A stretch of DNA of 50,709 bases. Source: Paracoccaceae bacterium. Its GTDB lineage: Bacteria > Pseudomonadota > Alphaproteobacteria > Rhodobacterales > Rhodobacteraceae. Positions 17,688 through 25,916 of this stretch are shown here, piece by piece. Position 1 is the stretch's first letter. Each line of letters starts with the position of its first letter. The translations under genes were made by a program, and so were the position numbers. The notes beneath the pieces are model-generated. The model was given only the letters and a program-made list of their open reading frames with translations. It was not told the DNA's origin and did no database searches. Location of the stretch: assembly GCA_013003075.1 (NCBI GenBank), contig JABDLJ010000036.1, positions 1 through 50,709 of the forward strand, read 5' to 3'.

Positions 17688-19010
17688 ATGGACACCCGCT
17701 ACCGCGACACCCGCAAGATCGACCCGACGCGCGGCAGCCATCTGGGCGACGGCACGCCGAACCTGGCCGACCGGGTCGAGATCGGCCCCACGCCGCTTGC
17801 CTTTGCCGAGTGGGAAGCGGCCGGCCTGACGCTGCCCAACCTTGCGGCGATGCGCGAATATCGCTGGGCGCGCCTGACCCAGCATATCGTGGATCGCGAC
17901 CTCGGCGGGCTCTTGATGTTCGACCCGTTGAACATCCGCTACGCCACCGACACCACCAACATGCAGCTTTGGAACACCCACAACCCGTTCCGCGCCTGCC
18001 TTCTGTGCGCCGATGGCTACATGGTGCTGTGGGAGTACAAGAACGCACCGTTCCTGGCCGACCATGCGCCACTTGTGCGCGAAGTACGCTCCGGCGCCAG
18101 CATGTTCTATTTCTCGGTGGGCGACCGCGGCCCCGAGGCCGCGCGCGAGTTCACCGATCAGGTCGCCGAGGTGATGCGCGCCCATGCCGGCACGAACCGG
18201 CGGCTGGCGGTCGACAAGATCATGATCCACGGCCTGCGCGCCCTTGAGGCGGCGGGATTTGACGTCAGCGAAGGCGAAGAAGTCACCGAACACGCCCGCA
18301 GCATCAAGGGCCCCGACGAGATCCTGGCGATGCGCTGTGCCAGCCATGCCTGCGAGGCGGCGATCCATGAAATGGAAGCCGCCTGCCGTCCCGGCCTGAC
18401 CGAAGACGACGTCTGGGCCGAGCTGCACGCCAGCAACATCCGCCGCGGCGGCGAGTGGATCGAAACCCGGCTGCTGACCTCGGGGCCGCGCACCAACCCG
18501 TGGTTCCAGGAATGCGGCGCGCGGCGGATCCAGAACAACGAGATCGTCGCCTTCGACACCGACCTGATCGGCTGCTACGGCATCTGCGTCGACATCTCGC
18601 GCACCTGGTGGATTGGCGACGGCGATCCGCGCCCCGACATGGTCTACGCCATGCGCCACGCCCATGATCACATCATGCAAAACATGCAGATGCTGAAGCC
18701 CGGCGTCAGCATCAAGGAGCTTGTCGAGGGCGGCCACCAGCTTGATGACATCTACTGGACGCAAAAATACTCCTGCAAGTTCCACGGCGTCGGGCTGTGC
18801 GATGAATGGCCCCACGTGGATTACCCCGACAAGTACCACGACGGCGCCTGGGACTATGTTCTGAAGCCGGGGATGGTCTTGTGCGCCGAGGCACTGGTCA
18901 GCCCCGAGGGCGGCGATTTCTCGATCAAGCTCGAGGACCAGGTCCTGATTACCCCGGACGGGTTCGAAAACCTCACGAAATATCCCTTCGACAAGAAGCT
19001 GATGGGATAG
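17688..19010 (+). CDS. dddP: Dimethylsulfoniopropionate lyase DddP (M24-fold)
   Basis: This 440-aa cytoplasmic enzyme cleaves DMSP to dimethyl sulfide and acrylate. It belongs to the M24 (creatinase-like) fold and matches the Roseobacter DddP pattern throughout (YRDTRKIDPTRGSHLGDGT, LGGLLMFDPLNIRYATDTTN). The metal ligands line up with a constant offset of five from published DddP numbering: D290, D292, D302, H366, E401 and E416. The catalytic aspartate is D372 (HGVGLCDEW). These residues separate it from ordinary M24 peptidases. It has no ddd or dmd neighbours. The start at 17688 (MDTRYRDTRK) matches the family N-terminus. Confidence 0.95.
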   Translation: MDTRYRDTRKIDPTRGSHLGDGTPNLADRVEIGPTPLAFAEWEAAGLTLPNLAAMREYRWARLTQHIVDRDLGGLLMFDPLNIRYATDTTNMQLWNTHNPFRACLLCADGYMVLWEYKNAPFLADHAPLVREVRSGASMFYFSVGDRGPEAAREFTDQVAEVMRAHAGTNRRLAVDKIMIHGLRALEAAGFDVSEGEEVTEHARSIKGPDEILAMRCASHACEAAIHEMEAACRPGLTEDDVWAELHASNIRRGGEWIETRLLTSGPRTNPWFQECGARRIQNNEIVAFDTDLIGCYGICVDISRTWWIGDGDPRPDMVYAMRHAHDHIMQNMQMLKPGVSIKELVEGGHQLDDIYWTQKYSCKFHGVGLCDEWPHVDYPDKYHDGAWDYVLKPGMVLCAEALVSPEGGDFSIKLEDQVLITPDGFENLTKYPFDKKLMG

Positions 19011-19220
19011 CGTGCCGCGGGCCGTGACCCTTCAAAATCCGATTTTCAGACCCAATCAAAGGTGCGATTGCCAGTCCATCCGGCCCCCGAATCACATTCA
19101 ATTACGTTGAGGATATGACATTTCTGGGAACCTGAGCGCCGGGCAGCAACCTGGGATTGTTCCCAAATACGGGCTTTTTCTTACGCTTTCGTGGTGTTTT
19201 ATTCAGATTTTGAACAAATC

Positions 19221-19280
19221 TCGCCACAATTGGAGAGTTTCTCGCCCATATTTGACAAAAGAATTGTGCAATTGTGGCGA
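19221..19280. promoter_or_regulatory. 12-bp inverted repeat upstream of the VPLPA protein gene
   Basis: TCGCCACAATTG at 19221-19232 is repeated exactly in inverted orientation as CAATTGTGGCGA at 19269-19280, with a 36-bp spacer. It could be a pair of operator half-sites or a long stem-loop. No T-tract follows, so it is not a standard terminator of dddP, which ends about 210 bp earlier. Confidence 0.5.
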
Positions 19281-19295
19281 AGCCGTTTACTCTCA

Positions 19296-19316
19296 TTAAC
19301 GGGTGGTAAATTTACC
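19296..19316. promoter_or_regulatory. CtrA-like half-matching site overlapping a 12-bp palindrome
   Basis: TTAA-N7-TAAA at 19296-19310 matches the CtrA consensus in seven of eight positions. It overlaps the perfect palindrome GGTAAATTTACC at 19305-19316. Both lie 60-80 bp upstream of the chosen start of the exported protein gene, in promoter position. Confidence 0.35.
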
Positions 19317-19378
19317 TCCACTCATTGATGCACGAAGCGCAGAATGCGCGCTTGTATCGTAACGCCCGGAGTAAAGTG

Positions 19379-20011
19379 ATGTTCGATATTTTAAGTACTA
19401 AGACGACCTTCCTGAGCGGGCTCGCCGTCGCGACCTGCGTTGCCGCCTCTTCGGCTGGCGCGGTCACCGTGTTTCAGGAACAGGTTCTGGATGAGAACGG
19501 CGAGGACATGGAGTTCGTCTTCAACGGACTGGCGATGAGCAACGGCGATGGCGGCACTGTGACGATCACGCCGAGCGGTTCCAGCGGAACCATCGGTCTT
19601 GACCTCAGCGGTGCTTTCCCACTTGAGACAGAGTATTTCGAGGTTCTGTTCGAAGGTGGATCGCGCGGCTTTTACAGCTGCGGCGGCCCGTCCTTCAACG
19701 GCAACACCGCAGTTCCGATCGCCGGCGCCGTGGACAATTCGTTCAACTTCAATAACTGTGCCTTCTCTTTGAGCATCGGGATCGGCGGTGCCGACCTGAT
19801 GGACGCTCTGGCGGATGGCATTGTAACGGTTGGCGTGTTCTTCGGTGACGATGTCAGCACGTTCGGCGATGACGATATCGTCCGCGTGACGCTCGACTAT
19901 GTCGAGGGTGGTGACATCCCGCCGATCCCGCTGCCGGCCAGCATCGGCTTTCTTGGCCTTGGACTTCTAGGTTTGGGCGGTCTCGCCCGCGCCCGCCGCA
20001 AGTCAAGCTGA
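19379..20011 (+). CDS. Exported protein with VPLPA/PEP-CTERM-like sorting tail
   Basis: This 210-aa protein starts at 19379, with CGGAG nine bases upstream; the frame is open 18 codons further but that part is not signal-like. The signal peptide is near residues 10-28 (FLSGLAVATCVAASSAGA). The body is Gly/Asp/Phe-rich beta-type sequence with two cysteines (FYSCGGPSFNGN and FNFNNCAFS). The C-terminus has the tripartite VPLPA-CTERM form: PIPLPAS, a Gly/Leu-rich membrane helix, and the basic tail RARRKSS. Such proteins are exported and processed at the tail by an exosortase/rhombosortase-type enzyme, which is not in this window. No enzyme function is visible. Confidence 0.85.
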   Translation: MFDILSTKTTFLSGLAVATCVAASSAGAVTVFQEQVLDENGEDMEFVFNGLAMSNGDGGTVTITPSGSSGTIGLDLSGAFPLETEYFEVLFEGGSRGFYSCGGPSFNGNTAVPIAGAVDNSFNFNNCAFSLSIGIGGADLMDALADGIVTVGVFFGDDVSTFGDDDIVRVTLDYVEGGDIPPIPLPASIGFLGLGLLGLGGLARARRKSS

Positions 20012-20048
20012 TCGATTTGTCCTCGCGACGCTCGTCGCAGGTTACAAC

Positions 20049-20083
20049 AAAGGCGGCGCCGGGCATTCGGCGCCGCCTTTCTT
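20049..20083 (+). terminator. Rho-independent terminator after the VPLPA protein gene
   Basis: AGGCGGCGCC (20051-20060) pairs perfectly with GGCGCCGCCT (20069-20078) around an 8-nt loop and is followed by TTCTTTG. It lies 40 bp after the stop codon. Confidence 0.88.
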
Positions 20084-20232
20084 TGTCTTGGCGGACCAGC
20101 GCCGCGGGTGACCGCCCGGCGCTTGTGAAATCTCCTCTCACCTTGCCGTGACAGCGCCGTTACACCGGTTGCGCCGGGCGCCTCACGCGCACAGGTTGGA
20201 ACGATCGTTGCAACAAGAAGGCGCCGCCCCCC

Positions 20233-21447
20233 ATGCCCACCGAACGCATCACTTTCACCGGCCATTCCGGCGACACTCTGGCCGCGCGGCTTGATCTGCC
20301 CGACGGGCCGCACCTGGCGACCGCGCTTTTTGCGCATTGTTTTACCTGCTCCAAAGACATCCCCGCGGCGCGCCGGATCGCCGGACGGCTGGCCTCGATG
20401 GGCATCGCGGTTCTGCGCTTCGATTTCACCGGGCTTGGCCATTCGGGCGGTGAGTTCGAGAACACCACCTTCACCTCGAACGTGGACGATCTGAAGGCGG
20501 CGGCCGACTATCTGAACGCGCGCGGCATGGCGCCTGAACTTCTGATCGGTCACTCGCTGGGCGGCGCGGCAGTGCTGAAGGCTGCTGCCGGCATCGCCTC
20601 GTCCAAGGCCGTTGTCACGCTGGGGGCGCCCTTTGATCCAGAGCACGTCACCCACAACTTCGGCGATGCGCTCGGCTCAATCGAGACCGACGGCGCCGCC
20701 GAAGTGGACCTTGGCGGGCGTCCGTTCCGGATCCGCCGCGCCTTCGTCGAAGACGTCAAGGCCGAGGCGCTCGGGCCGGCCATCGCCAATCTTGGCCGGG
20801 CGCTTCTGGTGCTGCACGCGCCGCTGGACAATATCGTCGGGGTCATGAACGCCACGCAGATCTTCACCCATGCCAAGCACCCCAAAAGCTTTGTCACGCT
20901 CGACGATGCCGACCACCTGATCACCCGCACCGAAGATGCCGAATACGCCGCCGAGGTGATCGCGGCCTGGGTCGGGCGTTACGTGCCGCTGGCCGCTCCT
21001 GCGCCGCCGCCCGGCGCGCCCGAAGGTGTGGTGCGCGTCGCCGAAGCCGATCCCGGGGGCTTTTTGCAGGACGTCAACGCCGGCCACCTGCACCACGCGC
21101 TTGCCGATGAGCCCGAGGCCTATGGCGGCACCAACCGGGGCATGACGCCTTACGGGTTTCTGGCCGCGGGGCTTGGTGCCTGCACCTCGATGACCATCCG
21201 GATGTACGCCCGGCGCAAGAAATGGCCGCTGGCCCATGTCTGGGTCGATGTCACCCATGACAAGGTGCACGCGCAGGATGCCGAGACCGGCGCCGACAAG
21301 GTCGACACGTTCTGCCGCGAGATCCACCTGGAGGGCGATCTGGACGCCGCGCAGCGCCAGCGCCTGCTGGAGATCGCCGACAAATGCCCGGTGCATCGCA
21401 CGCTAGAGCGGACTTCGACCGTCAAGACCCTGCTTGTGGCGAATTGA
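20233..21447 (+). CDS. Alpha/beta hydrolase fused to an OsmC-family peroxiredoxin-like domain
   Basis: This 404-aa protein has two domains. Residues 1-250 form an alpha/beta hydrolase with nucleophile S108 in LLIGHSLGG and the segment AHCFTCSKDIPAARRIAGRL. Residues 265-404 form an OsmC/Ohr-like domain with the two redox cysteines C317 (LGACTSMTIRMYA) and C385 (KCPVHRTLE). OsmC domains reduce organic hydroperoxides; the hydrolase probably acts on an ester or peroxide-linked substrate, unknown here. This fusion is a known architecture in proteobacteria. It stands alone, 36 bp before the DUF1194 gene, and may be co-transcribed with it. Confidence 0.92.
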   Translation: MPTERITFTGHSGDTLAARLDLPDGPHLATALFAHCFTCSKDIPAARRIAGRLASMGIAVLRFDFTGLGHSGGEFENTTFTSNVDDLKAAADYLNARGMAPELLIGHSLGGAAVLKAAAGIASSKAVVTLGAPFDPEHVTHNFGDALGSIETDGAAEVDLGGRPFRIRRAFVEDVKAEALGPAIANLGRALLVLHAPLDNIVGVMNATQIFTHAKHPKSFVTLDDADHLITRTEDAEYAAEVIAAWVGRYVPLAAPAPPPGAPEGVVRVAEADPGGFLQDVNAGHLHHALADEPEAYGGTNRGMTPYGFLAAGLGACTSMTIRMYARRKKWPLAHVWVDVTHDKVHAQDAETGADKVDTFCREIHLEGDLDAAQRQRLLEIADKCPVHRTLERTSTVKTLLVAN

Positions 21448-21483
21448 TTGGACAGGGGCGGCGGCGCTCGGCCAAATAAGACA

Positions 21484-22299
21484 ATGCTTCACCGATTTCT
21501 TCTCTGTTTTGTCCTGTCTCTGCCCGGCGCCACACTGGCGCAAGGCGCCGATCCCATCGAGGTCGATGTCGAGCTTTTCCTGGCCGTCGATGTCTCGCGC
21601 TCGATGAGCCCGGCCGAGCTGGAGATCCAGCGTCGCGGCTATGCTGCCGCGCTGGGAAGCGACGCGGTGGGCGCGGCGATCGAAGGCGGGCTTCTGGGCC
21701 GCATCGCGATCACATATGTCGAATGGGCCGGCGAAAGCTCGCAGCGCATCATCGTCGACTGGACGCTGATCGAAAGCCGGCAGGACGCGCGCCGGGTGGC
21801 CGAGTTACTGACCCGCGACTGGACCACGTTCATGCGGCGGACCTCGATCTCGGGCGCCATCAACTACGGGGCGCAAAGCATTGATGAAAATAACTATATC
21901 GGTCTGCGCCGCGTGATCGACATCTCTGGCGATGGCCCCAATAACAGCGGCCAGCGCGTCGATGCGGCGCGCGATGCGGCGGTGGCCGAGGGGCTGATCA
22001 TCAATGGCCTGCCGATCATGACCGATCCGCCCGTATCGGGCTTCTCTGGCCGCTGGAACATCGACGATCTGGATGTCTACTACACCGCTTGCGTGATCGG
22101 CGGGCCCGGCGCTTTTGTCATTCCGGTCACCGACTGGGCGCAATTCGCCGATGCGGTCCGGCGCAAACTGGTGCTGGAGATCGCCGGGCGCCCGCCAGAG
22201 CGGCTCTGGCGCGCCCAGTCCCGGCCAAGCCCCGCCTATGATTGCCTGATCGGCGAGAAACTGCGCCAGCGCCGCCAGCAGATGTACAGCGAGCCATAG
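21484..22299 (+). CDS. DUF1194 exported protein with a VWA-like domain
   Basis: This 271-aa protein has a signal peptide (MLHRFLLCFVLSLPGATLAQG) followed by a von Willebrand A-like fold. The MIDAS motif is FLAVDVSRSMS (DxSxS), and IDISGDGPNN supplies the second loop. The DUF1194 pattern continues with IDDLDVYYTACVIGGPGAFVIPVTDWAQFADAVRRKL. It is periplasmic or secreted; ligand and role are unknown. The ATG at 21484 is chosen over an open frame from 21448 because the signal peptide begins there. Confidence 0.88.
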   Translation: MLHRFLLCFVLSLPGATLAQGADPIEVDVELFLAVDVSRSMSPAELEIQRRGYAAALGSDAVGAAIEGGLLGRIAITYVEWAGESSQRIIVDWTLIESRQDARRVAELLTRDWTTFMRRTSISGAINYGAQSIDENNYIGLRRVIDISGDGPNNSGQRVDAARDAAVAEGLIINGLPIMTDPPVSGFSGRWNIDDLDVYYTACVIGGPGAFVIPVTDWAQFADAVRRKLVLEIAGRPPERLWRAQSRPSPAYDCLIGEKLRQRRQQMYSEP

Positions 22300-22452
22300 C
22301 GCTGCCCTATCCTTGTCTGGCTGGCCCGGCCGCGCCCCGCCCCGCCCTGCCCATGGCACCGCGGGCAGCTTCGGGAACGCAAGCCCCGGACCCGCGCGGC
22401 AATCGCGCCCATCGGGACTTGACCTCACGCGCGGGGCTGTCAGAAGAAACCC

Positions 22453-23502
22453 ATGGGACGCGCCACGCTGACAATCGACCTGGGGGCCATCGCCGCGAAC
22501 TGGCGGGCGCTCGACGCCGCCACCGCCGGCGCGGTCGAGACCGGCGCCGTGATCAAGGCCGGCGCCTATGGGCTTGGCATGGGCCGGGTTGCCCGCACGC
22601 TGGCCCACGCCGGCGCGCGCAAGTTCTTCCTCGCAATCGCCGAAGAGGCCGCCGCGGTCCGCGCCGCGCTTGGCCCCGGCCCCGAGATCTACGTCTTTTC
22701 CGGCCACATGCCCGGCGATGCAGAGCTGATCCGCGATCTCGACCTGATCCCGATGCTGAACTCGCTGGATCAGGCCACCGAACATTTCGAGCGGATCGCC
22801 GGTCATCCTTTCGCCGTGCAGCTGGACTCCGGCATGAACCGCCTCGGGATGGAGCCGGCGGAATGGGCCGCCTTGCGCGATGTTCTGGCAGGCGAAGGCC
22901 CGCGCCTTGTCGCAAGCCACCTGGCCTGCGCCGACGAGCCCGACCACGAGATGAACCAGATCCAGCTTGATCTTTTCCGCGCGATGACCGCCGATCTCGA
23001 TGCACCGCTGTCGCTATCGGCCACGGGCGGCATCCTGCTGGGCACGGCGTATCATTTCGACCTCACCCGCCCCGGCATCGGCCTGTACGGCGGCGCGCCG
23101 TACGCGGACGCGGCGCCGGTCGTGCGTCTCAGCCTGCCGGTCATCCAGACGCGGATCGCCGAGCCGGGCGAGACCGTGGGCTACGGCAACACCTGGCGCG
23201 CCGAGGTCCCCAGCCGGATCGCGACGGTCAACGCAGGCTACGCCGACGGCCTGATGCGTGCGCTGACCGGCACGGCGCAGCTTTACGATGGCGATGTGCC
23301 CTGCCCGGCCGTTGGCCGCGTGTCGATGGACATGATCGGCGTCGATATCACCCATCTTGAGCATGCGCCCGCCGCGCTTGATATCCTGTGCCCGGCGCAA
23401 GGCGTCGATGCACTGGCGGAAGCCGCCGGGACGATCGGTTACGAGGTGCTGACGTCGCTCGGTTCGCGCTATGACCGGCATTACGAGGGCGCAGAGACAT
23501 GA
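22453..23502 (+). CDS. alr: Alanine racemase
   Basis: This 349-aa PLP enzyme makes D-alanine for peptidoglycan. The PLP lysine is K35 in [11 protein letters not shown], the second catalytic base is Y263 in [11 protein letters not shown], and the C-terminal block is [20 protein letters not shown] replaces the usual ANAYG after the lysine but the rest is standard. The stop overlaps the start of mlaE by 4 bp, so it is translationally coupled to the lipid-transport genes, as in other Rhodobacterales. Confidence 0.96.
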   Translation: MGRATLTIDLGAIAANWRALDAATAGAVETGAVIKAGAYGLGMGRVARTLAHAGARKFFLAIAEEAAAVRAALGPGPEIYVFSGHMPGDAELIRDLDLIPMLNSLDQATEHFERIAGHPFAVQLDSGMNRLGMEPAEWAALRDVLAGEGPRLVASHLACADEPDHEMNQIQLDLFRAMTADLDAPLSLSATGGILLGTAYHFDLTRPGIGLYGGAPYADAAPVVRLSLPVIQTRIAEPGETVGYGNTWRAEVPSRIATVNAGYADGLMRALTGTAQLYDGDVPCPAVGRVSMDMIGVDITHLEHAPAALDILCPAQGVDALAEAAGTIGYEVLTSLGSRYDRHYEGAET

Positions 23503-24272
23503 GCTTTCTGGCGAATATCGGCGCTGCCACGCTTGGCTTCATAGCGGTGATCGGCCGGATCTCGATCTTCGCGTTCCAAACCGTCAGCCACCATGTGCGC
23601 CCGCCTTTCTATCCGCGCGAGTTCGTGCACCAGCTGATGTATATCGGCTATCTCAGCCTGCCGGTCGTCGGCCTGACCGCGTTGTTCACCGGCGGCGCGC
23701 TGGCCTTGCAGATCTACTCGGGCGGCGCGCGCTTCAATGCCGAGGCGGTCGTGCCCTCGATCGTCGCCATCGGCATGGTGCGCGAGTTGGGGCCGGTCCT
23801 GGGCGGGTTGATGGTGGCCGGCCGCGTCGCGGCTTCGGTCGCCGCCGAGATCGGCACCATGAAGGTGACAGAGCAGATTGACGCCCTCGTCACGCTGTCC
23901 ACCCACCCGATGAAATACCTCACCGTACCGCGGGTTCTGGCCGCCACGCTGACGCTGCCGATCCTGGTGGCGATCGGCGATATCATCGGCATCATGGGCG
24001 GGTTCCTGGTCGGCATCACCCGGCTGGAGTTCAACGCCGGCGCCTATATGTCGAACACGATAGATTTCCTAGAGACCGGCGACGTCGTCTCGGGCCTCGT
24101 GAAGGCGGCGGTCTTCGGCTTCATCGTGGCGCTGATGGGCTGCTATCACGGCATGCATTCGGGCCGCGGCGCGCAAGGCGTGGGCCGGGCCACGACGAAC
24201 GCGGTGGTCTCGGCCTCGATCCTGATCCTGGGCTCCAACTACATCCTGACAGAGGTGTTCTTTTCGGCATGA
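23499..24272 (+). CDS. mlaE: MlaE-family lipid ABC transporter permease
   Basis: This 257-aa inner-membrane permease belongs to the MlaE/Ttg2B family, which moves phospholipids between inner and outer membranes. Family blocks are [59 protein letters not shown] and [32 protein letters not shown]. It overlaps alr and mlaF by 4 bp each. MlaD, MlaB and MlaC genes are absent from this operon. Confidence 0.94.
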   Translation: MSFLANIGAATLGFIAVIGRISIFAFQTVSHHVRPPFYPREFVHQLMYIGYLSLPVVGLTALFTGGALALQIYSGGARFNAEAVVPSIVAIGMVRELGPVLGGLMVAGRVAASVAAEIGTMKVTEQIDALVTLSTHPMKYLTVPRVLAATLTLPILVAIGDIIGIMGGFLVGITRLEFNAGAYMSNTIDFLETGDVVSGLVKAAVFGFIVALMGCYHGMHSGRGAQGVGRATTNAVVSASILILGSNYILTEVFFSA

Positions 24273-25015
24273 TCGAGCTTCAGGACGTATCAAAGGCCTT
24301 CGGCTCCAAAGAGATCCTGCGCGGCATCAACCTGCGCGTGGAAAGCGGCGAGAGCATGGTCATCATCGGTGGGTCGGGCACCGGCAAATCGGTGATGCTG
24401 AAATGCGTTCTGGGGCTGATCCACCCCGACAGCGGCACGATCCTGCTGGATGGCGAGGATGTCGAAGAGGCCGAGCGCGACCCGTTCCTGGCCAAGTTCG
24501 GCATGCTGTTTCAGGGCGGCGCCCTTTTCGACAGCCTTACCGTCTGGCAGAACGTCGCCTTCCGGCTTCTGCGCGGCTCGCTGAAGCGGCCCACCGAAGA
24601 GGCGCGCGCCATCGCCATCGAAAAGCTGCGCCGCGTGGGGCTGACCGCCGATGTGGCCGACCAGTTCCCGGCCGAGCTTTCGGGCGGCATGCAAAAGCGG
24701 GTGGGCCTTGCGCGCGCGATTGCCGCCGAGCCCGAGGTGATCTTCTTTGACGAGCCAACGACCGGGCTGGATCCGATCATGGCGGGCGTCATCAACGAGC
24801 TGATCCGCGAGATCGTCGTCGAGATGGGCGCCACGGCGATGACCATCACCCATGACATGACCTCGGTGCGCGCCATCGCCGACAAGGTCGCGATGCTGCA
24901 CAACGGCAAGATCCGCTGGACCGGCCCGATCGCCCAGATGGACGACGCCGAGGATCCCTACCTGTCGCAGTTCATCCGCGGCTCGGCCGAGGGCCCGATC
25001 GAGGCAGTGCGTTAG
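24269..25015 (+). CDS. mlaF: MlaF-family lipid ABC transporter ATPase
   Basis: This 248-aa ABC ATPase partners MlaE. Walker A is GGSGTGKS (residues 34-41), the signature is ELSGGMQKRVGLARAIA, and Walker B is VIFFDEPTTGLDPIMA, a pattern typical of MlaF rather than nutrient importers. It energises lipid movement at the inner membrane. The gene overlaps mlaE by 4 bp and is followed 4 bp later by a small membrane protein gene. Confidence 0.94.
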   Translation: MIELQDVSKAFGSKEILRGINLRVESGESMVIIGGSGTGKSVMLKCVLGLIHPDSGTILLDGEDVEEAERDPFLAKFGMLFQGGALFDSLTVWQNVAFRLLRGSLKRPTEEARAIAIEKLRRVGLTADVADQFPAELSGGMQKRVGLARAIAAEPEVIFFDEPTTGLDPIMAGVINELIREIVVEMGATAMTITHDMTSVRAIADKVAMLHNGKIRWTGPIAQMDDAEDPYLSQFIRGSAEGPIEAVR

Positions 25016-25019
25016 CGCG

Positions 25020-25391
25020 ATGCTGGACGGCATCGCGTTCACCGGCATCGTTCTGTCCTGGCTGGCGATGTGTTGGCTGCCCTTCATGGTGATCCGCGCG
25101 GTGCTGGGCGAGGGCGCGGTGCGCAAGTGGTCGGTCGTCGCGCTTGGGCTGACGGCGCTCGCCTTTGTGGGCTACATGCGCGCGATCGCGGTCGGAACCG
25201 CTCCGCAGGCGATCTTCTGGTCGCTGTTCTGGTTTGCCCCGCTCGGGCTGGCCGCCTACGTCTGGCGCAGGCTCGACCCGCCGCTCGCCCGCTTTGACAA
25301 ATGGCTCGCCGTGGGGGCGCTGTTCTTCTTCGTGATCGCCCTGCCCGCGCTGCCGCAGAACCTGCACTGGCTGTCGGGCGCGCTTTTCTGA
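25020..25391 (+). CDS. Small polytopic membrane protein in the mlaEF operon
   Basis: This 123-aa protein has four hydrophobic segments (IVLSWLAMCWLPFMVI, SVVALGLTALAFVGYM, IFWSLFWFAPLGLAAYVW, LAVGALFFFVIALPAL). I do not recognise the family. It starts 4 bp after the mlaF stop and is surely co-transcribed, which suggests a role at the inner membrane near the lipid transporter, but this is inference from position only. Confidence 0.75.
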   Translation: MLDGIAFTGIVLSWLAMCWLPFMVIRAVLGEGAVRKWSVVALGLTALAFVGYMRAIAVGTAPQAIFWSLFWFAPLGLAAYVWRRLDPPLARFDKWLAVGALFFFVIALPALPQNLHWLSGALF

Positions 25392-25404
25392 TCGCCGGAT
25401 ATGA

Positions 25405-25419
25405 TTAACCTATTTTTAG
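25405..25419. promoter_or_regulatory. CtrA-like site, seven of eight positions
   Basis: TTAA-N7-TTAG at 25405-25419 differs from TTAA-N7-TTAA at one base. It lies 66-80 bp upstream of the next membrane-protein gene in a short AT-rich intergenic patch. Confidence 0.3.
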
Positions 25420-25484
25420 CCATGAGACCGTAGCTCTTTGCGCATGAGAACCGCCTGCCAAGGGCGGCCCTGTGGAGTGTGCGG

Positions 25485-25871
25485 ATGGATTTTGACCAGT
25501 TACTGAACATGTACCTGCGCCTTGTCGTTCAGATCTTGCCGCTGGCCGTGGCGCTGGCAAGCGGGCGGCGGCTGCTCTTATCGCGCAGCTTCAACGGCGT
25601 CTTCTATGCAATCGTGTTCCTCTTTGCCGTGCTTGCGGTGATCGGCGCCGCGCCGGGGCTCTTCATGGGCCGACCTCTGGAACCTGCGGCGATCTTCATG
25701 TCGCTTCTGGCCGCGCCGGTCTGGGCCATCGTCCGAGAGCTGTGCCGCAGGCCCGAGATGCCTTACTACGCCATGCCCGTGCGCCCCGCCTTCGCCTCGT
25801 CGCGCGAGCGCGAGATCCGCGCGCCGCTGGTCCTTGGCGCGCCGATCGAAGAGCCCGCGCACCTGCCCTGA
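25485..25871 (+). CDS. Small membrane protein upstream of radA
   Basis: This 128-aa protein begins MDFDQLLNMYLRLVVQIL (an ATG two codons earlier, at 25479, is also possible). It has three hydrophobic segments (VVQILPLAVALASG, GVFYAIVFLFAVLAVIGAAPGLF and AAIFMSLLAAPVWAIV). A polar C-terminal tail (RPAFASSREREIRAPLV) follows. The family is not recognised. It lies 45 bp before radA in the same direction. Confidence 0.65.
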   Translation: MDFDQLLNMYLRLVVQILPLAVALASGRRLLLSRSFNGVFYAIVFLFAVLAVIGAAPGLFMGRPLEPAAIFMSLLAAPVWAIVRELCRRPEMPYYAMPVRPAFASSREREIRAPLVLGAPIEEPAHLP

Positions 25872-25916
25872 CATAGCCGCTTGCGGGCGCCGGGCGAGGC
25901 AGGCTAGACCGGGCGC

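Larger units (their letters stand above)
19011..19378. other. AT-rich intergenic region with dyad elements
   Basis: This 368-bp stretch has no gene I can support and is clearly richer in A+T than its surroundings. It contains a perfect 12-bp inverted repeat (19221-19232 with 19269-19280), a perfect 12-bp palindrome GGTAAATTTACC (19305-19316) and a near-match to the CtrA site. All are upstream of the VPLPA protein gene and are listed separately. Confidence 0.7.
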
